From: Begonia masoniana
Taxonomy: Eukaryota; Streptophyta; Magnoliopsida; Cucurbitales; Begoniaceae
Direction of reading: 5' to 3'
NCBI GenBank assembly: GCA_022432975.1
Contig: CM039514.1
Coordinates: 13,252,810 to 13,316,809 of the forward strand
Length of the DNA stretch: 64,000 nt
Numbering within the stretch: position 1 is the stretch's first letter; every line of letters starts with the position of its first letter. This document shows positions 57,645 to 64,000 of this stretch, piece after piece. The translations under genes were made by a program, and so were the position numbers. Below the pieces are notes generated by a model. The model was not told the DNA's origin, did not search any database, and was given only the letters and a program-made list of their open reading frames with translations.

Positions 57645-57850
57645 AGTGTCATACGAATACCAATTCATATCGGCATAACATGTTGTTGTCTTGTCTAAAT
57701 CAACATATTGACTTTAATAAAAATCTATTGTCGTCGCTAATACAGAGAAAATTCGCTGGAGTAAGAAAATATTTGCAATGTTTTAGAATTTAAGGAAGGT
57801 GTGGAGTGAGAGTGGAGGGTTGATCTCCTTAAATAATCAAGAAGATCGGA
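57645..57850 (-). pseudogene. MULE-2 transposase 5' end and promoter region
   Basis: 57645-57745 aligns with MULE-1 28090-28200. The minus strand then has a TATA-like TTATTTAAGG at 57836-57827, just inside the right terminal repeat. The start codon was not identified because the frame is decayed. Confidence 0.55.
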
Positions 57851-58424
57851 CCCCTATTCTCGGGAGAACGGCCCCCTGCGTGCTCCAGCCCGTGATCAAT
57901 AATTGATCACGTGCCAGAGAATGGGGGTCCGTTCGCAGACTCAGCCCCCATGTCAATGCACCCGTGATCAATAATTGATCACGGGCGGGAGAACGGGGGG
58001 CCGTGTCCTGAAGCACGACCCGCCGTTTTAAAATTGCTCTATAACACGGGGAGCCGACCTAAAATAAACAGCCTCCCGTGTTTTTTTTCACGTGCAACAC
58101 ATGTGCGCAGGGGTTCTACACCTCCGCGTCGACCTCTGGATAGAACGAAGGACTTTTCTTTTTAGATCGATCCCCCGTTCTACATGTGCAACGCACGTGC
58201 GCGAGAGTTTTACACCCCACGTCGACCCTCGGATAGAACGTGGGGCCGCGCTTACAAAACGGTTGTTTGTTTGCTTTGTAAAATGTGAAACGGGAGGCTA
58301 TCGGGTGTCCGTCAAAATTTAGATTATTAGGTTTTTGATAGTTTGAGGTTTGTTTAGTTAGGGTTAATACTTTAAGAGTTTTTTAAAAAAAAAAATCGAT
58401 ACTTTCAATTTCAAAATGGTTTAC
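57851..58424 (-). repeat. MULE-2 right terminal inverted repeat
   Basis: Reverse complement of the left repeat, best at 58240-58410. The inner part has repeated GC-rich GTTCTA-CACGTGCG blocks and two copies of the palindrome CGTGATCAATAATTGATCACG (near 57890 and 57964). A frame at 58092-58322 follows the internal repeats and is not a gene. Confidence 0.7.
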
Positions 58425-60991
58425 TTGAAATCTACATTGTTCATTCATATTGGCCAAAATATTGACTTAGATTTGAATAAAAACTTGTCATTTACCAACT
58501 TTTCTTACATTTTATGACAAAAATAGATGGGAAACTATAACTACGAAGACTTTAATGATAAATATTATTATTACAAAGTATAAGGTTAAAAACATATTTA
58601 GGCTTAAACCACTCCACATAGTTTAGTTTTGGATTTAATTTTTTCATTTTGTTTTGTTGTTTTCTTGTTTACTTTGTCAGCTTAACTCCAATTTGTTTGG
58701 TTTTCGTCAGCATTTCCATGAAAATTGAAAAAAATAACTTTAAATACTAACTAATGATGCTTAGGTTAACTTCTTGTCAACTTTTTTAAACTTAACAGAT
58801 AATCTTACGTTCTACTGCATTTGATTTTAAGTTGGATTTTCTTAAGGATTGAACAAAATCGATTCAAATGCCCAAGTGAGATCTAATTTTGATAGTTCTA
58901 AAGAATTTGGTGTGTTGCCCTTGAATTCTAGTGTGAGAAGTTCTAACTAAATTGGATCTACGGCTTTGATTTGTAATTCTAACAGTTTAAGGTTCAAAAT
59001 TTAAATTTAAATTCGAAATTTCCAAAATTCTTTTCAAGTCAAACCTAATCTCGGATTTCTTCTCTGAAAATCAGAACAAAATCAAAGTAAAAGTGGATAA
59101 ACACATTCAACATTGAAAATCTTATTTTGGATCGGATGTTAGTTTAGAAAAATAAGATGAACTTAACCCTAAAAATCGTCCAAATTCAGATGAAGTTCGG
59201 ATTTACCCTTCCCTAACAACTAAACCACCAGAGAGCATCTCTAGAAATCCGATTGGGGATCGGATTTACCAGCTACAAATCCGTTGAACTCAAATTTTGG
59301 GGAATTAACCTCTAGAAATCCAAGGTTGGGAGCATACGCTTTGTTCAGTTTGAAAAATCTGAGCTGAACTAAGATTTCTCGGAGGAGCGAGGTGCGAACC
59401 TCTCCTATAAATAGAAGAGGTTCAATGAAGGAGAAATCACACCAACAACTCTCTCCCTCCCTCTTGAGTTCAAAGACTCTTAACCCTAGCTTCGACTATC
59501 GCTCGACCTTCGGCACGCAGCAACTCTGAGGAAAAAAGTCCTCCACTCGAGTGACTAAGCTTCCCTCGGTTGAAGTTGTCACCGCCAAACCTTCATCAAG
59601 CAGCACACTCTCTATGTGTTCAAGAGTCCGACGAAGAAGAAGAAGGAGGAGGTTTCTTTATAACCAAACAGAACTAGTTCACTTAAAGGAGGTCCAACCG
59701 AACTAGCCTAGCAAACTAAATCGGCCCAGCTGAACAAGATCTTGTCCAACTGAACCAGACCCAACATCAAATATGACTAGAATTGACCCATACCGAACAA
59801 AATTGTTTATGAACCAATCTCCAATTTTACCGATAAAGAATTTCTGTCTAAATCGTTATGAAATGGATTTATCAAAGTAGGAAATTAATATCCAAAATTT
59901 TATTTAGGCAAGAAAATTTTGAAGGTCGTCTGAATTGATCCAATCCGACCCAAAAGCACACGTAAGAAATTTCTGCTTACATTCTTTTGAAATTGGATTT
60001 ATTTAAGTAGAAATTTAATACCAAAGATTTTATTTATGCAGGACATTATTGGAATATTAGAAAAATCTTGATAACCCTAAACTTTCAGAATCCAAGTAAG
60101 TGAAAATACCACGCTTTCAATGTTTTGGCTACGGCCCTACATCACAAAATCTATGTTATTTTCTTATAATTATTTTATTACATGTTTTTTATATTTGAGT
60201 ATGCATGTTTAGTCATTGACATACAATTGCATAAAGATAAAATTGGTAGGATATTTTGCATGTATATGAATGCGATGGAATTGATAGAAAATATGTTATA
60301 GTAAGTCCTGAACGATAATGAGATGGCTAAACTTGAACGAACATGAAATGGTTACACCTGAACAACAATGAGATGGCTATACCTGAACGACAATAAGATG
60401 ACAAAGCCTGAACGACAATGAGATGGCTAAGTTTGAACGAGTGTTGGAAAATGAGTTCCACCCAATATGTAACTATTAAGTCAGGATTTAGTAAATGTAA
60501 CGTAAATTTTGGCACTTGCACATATTTTTGCTTACTGAGTTATTCTCATAGTTGTAATTTTGTGATGTAGGTGAGTTTTTGTCTGAGAAATAAATAACGT
60601 TGCTCGAAAATCTCCCAGAGACAAATGAGCATATAGAAAAAAAAAAGAAAATATTTTCGGGTTGAAGGAAAGAGTTTAAATGAGTATTTTCTGTTTTCGA
60701 AGATATTTCGTATTTTTAACTTTGAATAAATTATGTTGAATTTATTTAAAGTTTTATGAATTCTGGATTTATTTATAATTTCTGACAAGGTTATTTAAAG
60801 TTTGAAACTTTGATTAAGTTTCTGCGCATTTAATGTTTAAGTTATTATTTAAAGATGTTTTCAATATTCTGAAATTAGGTTTTAAACGATCGAATTTAAA
60901 TCTAAATCAATTTGAGAAATTTTTTAGATTTTCAAATTAGGGTTTCAAATTGAGAAAATTAAATTAGAAATTTTAAAATTTGGGCGTTACA
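58425..60991 (+). repeat. LTR of another Ty3/gypsy family (left end unresolved)
   Basis: Ends TTTGGGCGTTACA at 60991. Good TATA box TATAAATAG at 59406-59414, then a pyrimidine-rich leader. Donor-like AA|GTAAG at 60096 and acceptor GATGTAG at 60570, stem arms CTACATCACAAAAT (60137-60150) and ATTTTGTGATGTAG (60557-60570). Where MULE-2 flank ends and the LTR begins could not be placed; it is somewhere in 58425-59300. Confidence 0.65.
60306..60445 (+). repeat. ~30-bp minisatellite inside the LTR intron-like segment
   Basis: CTGAACGACAATGAGATGGCTA and close variants recur about five times. Confidence 0.8.
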
Positions 60992-61157
60992 GTAATGAGG
61001 AGCAAATCTTCAACGAACTTACTCTTCTACAAAAATTTTAAAGGATATTTGAGTCAATAATTCAGGTTACCAAATTCTAACAATCTCCAAAGGCGAATTA
61101 ACTAATGCTGACCGGGTTCAAACAATTCTTAAACCAAAATGATGTCAACTTCTTAGA
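60992..61157. other. Unassigned spacer
   Basis: 166 bp between an LTR end and the start of element E. No frame or repeat recognised. The last five bases, TTAGA, are the presumed target duplication of element E. Confidence 0.4.
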
Positions 61158-63249
61158 TGTAACACCCGGTTTCCATTAACCGATTTACCTTTTTCCATTT
61201 ATAGAGAATGTTTTGTAATTGAAATATGGGTGATTTAGTGATTAGGTTAACAAGTGATTGAGCAAGGACAAACTGGTAAATTGCAATTTATTGTAAATAA
61301 TGCATTTAAGGGAGGGTTTAATGAGGTTTAGCCGCCACTGTTCCCTCATTTTCCTCTTTGGGTTTTCAGCTCAAGCAGTCGAGCTCTCTAGGTGATTTTC
61401 CCTCGCCCGATTCTCCTTCAAACTAGGTAAGTTTTCCTTTCGTTATCTTGAGATTTTAGTGGCTATATAGCAGAGAGAGTACAATGCGTGTATTTTAATG
61501 AGGCTGCGAGTGTGTTGAGTTCGGGTTTAGTGTTGAGAATGTTCGATAACCAAAGTTTCCAAACTAGCTCCTTAGGTTTCTGAACGATATAAGGTTAAGG
61601 TTAGTGATGATCTAATCGGTATTCTGCTTATGACATTAGGTGTACAGAGCTTCCCGAGTAGTGGTAACCGAACAATTTCCAGGAATCCAGGTAAGTAAAG
61701 TATGCATGTGCCTTCGGGCCTACATCACAAAACAGTAGGGTTGTGCATTTTGTGGATGATTTTGTATGTCATGCATCACGTTTTTGAAAGACTACGAAAA
61801 TGAATTTCCATGTAAGAATGGTAAGGTATGAACTGAATGTGACAGACAAACTATTAAGGGAACTAATCCGCCCCTTAATTGAGTAGAGGATGTATGACAT
61901 TGGGAGAATTGATCCCACTCCCAAGGGAACCATGGGATCAGATCAGCTATTAAGGGAATTCATCCGCCCCTTAATCGAGTAGAGGATGTATGACATTGGG
62001 AGAATTGATCACACTCCCAAGGGAACCAAGGGATCAGATCAGTTTATGAACGTACGTGTATGCAACTGAGATGAGAAAGTAGAAATTGCATGTTTAGGAA
62101 TTTATGTTTCAGCAATGCATTTCATTACTGCTTTACTTACTTAGCATTAGGCTAATAGATGAGTTTTGTGATGTAGGTGTTGAGGATACTACAGGTGAAT
62201 TCTCTGAGTTCACTGAGGGATAGGCTGGTTGGAGGAGCACATTCATGTTTCGGCCTGGTAAACTGATGAGGCGGGTTAACTGGTGTCAGTAATCTGAAAG
62301 TTTAGTTGACAGTATTTCAATTTAAATTTGTTGAGTTTCATGACAGAAGTGATTCTGATGTTTTGAATACGTTTTTGAGTTCTTTTTTTGTTAATAGTGT
62401 CTGTTGGGATTTAATGTTGGCACTCACTGAATTTTTAGTAATGTAATGGTCTGAAATATTTTTGAATGGTTTCAGTGAAGTGAGTAAATTCTTTTCTGTA
62501 GGTTAAGTTGTTGTTCTGTTGTCTATCGGAAGATGTCTTCAGTGGAAGCTATCGAATGATATAGAACAAACTTTGTCGTTTAGTGATCGGTATGTATAAC
62601 TTGTTTCATCGGAAGGTGTAGGTTTAAGTCTATCGGATGATGTCTCAGTAAACTCATCGGCAGATGCGTGCTGACGTCATCGGAAGGTGTAGGTTTAAGT
62701 CCATCGGATGATGTCTCAGTAAACTCATCGGCAGATGCATACTGACGTCATCGGAAGGTGTAGGTTTAAGTCTATCGGATGATGTCTCAGTAAACTCATC
62801 GGCAGATGCGTGCTGACGTCATCGGAAGGTGTAGGTTTAAGTCTATCGGATGATGTCTCAGTAAACTCATCGGCAGATGCGTGCTGACGTCATCGAAAGA
62901 TGTAAAGTGCATTTTGTCGTTTTGTCACCGGATGATGTCTTCCATTTTCTGCTTCAGCCCCTTTTGTTGACTTTGTTCAGCGGGTGATGCGTTTGACTTT
63001 TAAAACTTATGAAGTGTTTTGCGATCTAATCCTTCATTCCTTTTGCCGATTATTCCCCAAAATTCTAACTGAGTATTCAAGCATTGTACAATAGTTTTGT
63101 TTAACTCTATTTTTTTTACTTGGATGATTTCCGCTGCAAGTTTTTCTTTTTTAAAAAAAATAATAAATAAAATAATAATACGGTTGAAATTTTTAGTCAT
63201 GTACGGGCTTGGTGTGACGAACCGGGTTCAGATAACTCGGGGCGTTACA
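61158..63249 (+). repeat. Element E 5' LTR with promoter and intron-like leader
   Basis: 2092 bp, TGTAACACCCGG...GGGGCGTTACA. TATA-like GCATTTAAGG at 61302-61311. Exon-1-like block to 61426, intron-like 61427-61639 (GTAAGT...CATTAG), 51-nt block 61640-61690 ending CAG, intron-like 61691-62176 (GTAAGT...GATGTAG). Stem arms CTACATCACAAAAC 61720-61733 and GTTTTGTGATGTAG 62163-62176. Two copies of a ~115-bp segment with TAATCCGCCCCTTAAT lie between the arms (61850-62040). Confidence 0.9.
62607..62890 (+). repeat. 71-bp tandem repeat, four units, in element E LTR
   Basis: Units start CATCGGAAGGTGTAGG at 62607, 62678, 62749 and 62820. Each contains ATCGGATGATG and CATCGGCAGATG, short motifs that occur in both orientations in other LTRs here. 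Confidence 0.92.
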
Positions 63250-63252
63250 GTA

Positions 63253-63263
63253 TGGTATCAGAG
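63253..63263 (+). promoter_or_regulatory. Primer-binding site of element E
   Basis: TGGTATCAGAG, three bases after the LTR, complementary to initiator tRNA-Met. Confidence 0.88.
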
Positions 63264-63403
63264 ACATTCAGTTAAACCGTTCAAAAGATTACTCATCAGT
63301 ACCAATCGTCGCATGGAAGTACTCCAACAACTATAAGTGTTTATGTTAGCCTCTGTAATTAGATATTTATGAACATAGTTAACCTTGTACAGGAAGTGAG
63401 TTA

Positions 63404-64000
63404 ATGGCCAGACGCCCAGGAAGACCTAGGATACCGAGGGAAATGCCAAACTTGAGGAGTGAGGAAGAACCTAGTGTTATTAGACAATTAACAGACTTGG
63501 TACGTCAGTAAACAGACTTAGTGCATCAGCAGTCCGATCAGTTGGGGGTGTTACTGAACCGAGAGGTGCAGGGGAGTGCCAACTCAGGTTCTAGCAATGA
63601 GCATTCAGGAGACCGATTCCGAAAGCTTCAGCCGCCCACGTTTGATGGAAAATCATCTAACCCGATTGTTGCTAAAAAGTGGTTGAGGAAGATTGAAAGC
63701 ATGCTCCGATGCACCAACGTTGGAGAAGGAGACAAGGTCACCCTGGCGACCTTTCATTTTGCTGGAGACGTCCAGCTTTGGTGGGAGACAATTGAGACCA
63801 CCACTGACATTCTGACTATGACTTGGTCATAGTTTAAGGACATCTTCTATGAGAAATATTTTAATAGCACAGTCCAGGCAGCAAAGAAGGTAGAGTTTTT
63901 GAACTTGAAGTAGACAGGGTCTGTGGCTGAGTACGTTAGACAATTTGAGTCCCTGTCAAGATTTGCTGGACACTTTATTCACCGAAATGAAGATAAGGTT
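63404..64000 (+). pseudogene. gag: Element E gag, three in-frame stops, partial
   Basis: ATG at 63404 (MARRPGRPRIPRE). Stops interrupt one otherwise open frame: TAA 63509-63511 (codon 36), TAG 63830-63832 (codon 143) and TAG 63911-63913 (codon 170). Core motifs: [65 protein letters not shown]. At codons 143 and 170 the relatives have glutamine, and codon 36 sits in a repeated RQQ-like stretch, so each stop fits a C-to-T change. It continues past the window end. Confidence 0.9.

Larger units (their letters stand above)
29573..58424. mobile_element. MULE-2: two-gene Mutator-like element, exploded by nested insertions
   Basis: Opposite-facing terminal repeats lie at both ends (29573 on and, inverted, to about 58424; shared words AAAGTATCGATTTTTTTTTT, ACTAAACAAACCTCAAAC, CATTTTACAAAG). 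Between them are a plus-strand gene (30423-42845) and a minus-strand transposase (57850-43725) that converge, as in MuDR. Removing the inserts 30799-42061, 44652-49536 and 50962-57639 with one TSD each leaves about 6.0 kb, a normal size for an autonomous MULE. Both genes carry stops. A 9-bp target duplication could not be identified with confidence. Confidence 0.75.
61158..64000 (+). mobile_element. Element E: Ty3/gypsy chromovirus, 5' part
   Basis: 5' LTR, primer site and gag begin here and run off the window. The layout and gag sequence are those of elements A and C. The 3' LTR and TSD partner are not visible. Confidence 0.9.

Noticed and set aside
60306..60445. CRISPR-like array of short repeats
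   Set aside because: Units are contiguous ~30-bp tandem repeats without unique spacers, in plant nuclear DNA.

Overview
The window is repeat-rich nuclear DNA of a flowering plant. The evidence is Ty3/gypsy chromovirus retrotransposons with ~2 kb LTRs, Cassandra TRIMs carrying 5S-rRNA-like LTRs, Mutator-like (MULE) transposase remnants and a degenerate plant-type tRNA-Ser. I recognise no ordinary host protein gene and cannot name the species. A 100-N assembly gap lies at 54144-54243.

Almost everything is one transposon inside another, and the nesting can be read from 5-bp target-site duplications (TSDs). Bases 1-2923 are four successive LTR 3' ends. From 2924 to about 28205 lies a truncated MULE (MULE-1, transposase on the minus strand). 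It is cut by retrotransposon G (4135-15647, TSD ACAAA; G is itself cut by gypsy element A, 4291-13528, TSD AAATT, and by a 92-bp palindromic element, TSD TATTT), by gag-only element B (15882-24397, TSD TATTA) and by a palindromic insertion (26389-27968, TSD GGTAT) that contains a Cassandra TRIM.

After about 1.3 kb of non-TE sequence with the tRNA-Ser relic comes a second MULE (MULE-2, 29573 to about 58424), with diverged terminal inverted repeats at both ends. Without its inserts it is about 6 kb. It has two convergent genes: a plus-strand gene of the 'putative plant transposon protein' type and a minus-strand SWIM/zinc-knuckle transposase. Its inserts are an LTR-Cassandra chimera (30799-42061) that hosts the nearly intact gypsy element C (32708-41378, TSD GTTTT); a solo LTR inside a solo LTR (44652-49536, TSD TCGCA; 44994-47594, TSD CTGGT); and a Cassandra (50962-57639) filled with further LTR material and the gap. 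MULE-1 and MULE-2 serve as each other's empty-site controls.

The right end holds another LTR (ending 60991) and the start of gypsy element E (LTR 61158-63249, then a gag with nonsense codons that runs off the window).

The most interesting signals are: (1) a leader inside at least eleven LTR copies with two intron-like segments, the second bounded by GTAAGT and GATGTAG, in which a 10-14 nt sequence near the donor pairs with the acceptor, with compensatory changes between families; (2) the two-gene convergent MULE; (3) palindromic TG...CA mini-elements with 5-bp TSDs; (4) a hybrid insert with a chromovirus-type LTR on one side and a Cassandra 3' half on the other; (5) a young gag-only element with almost identical LTRs.
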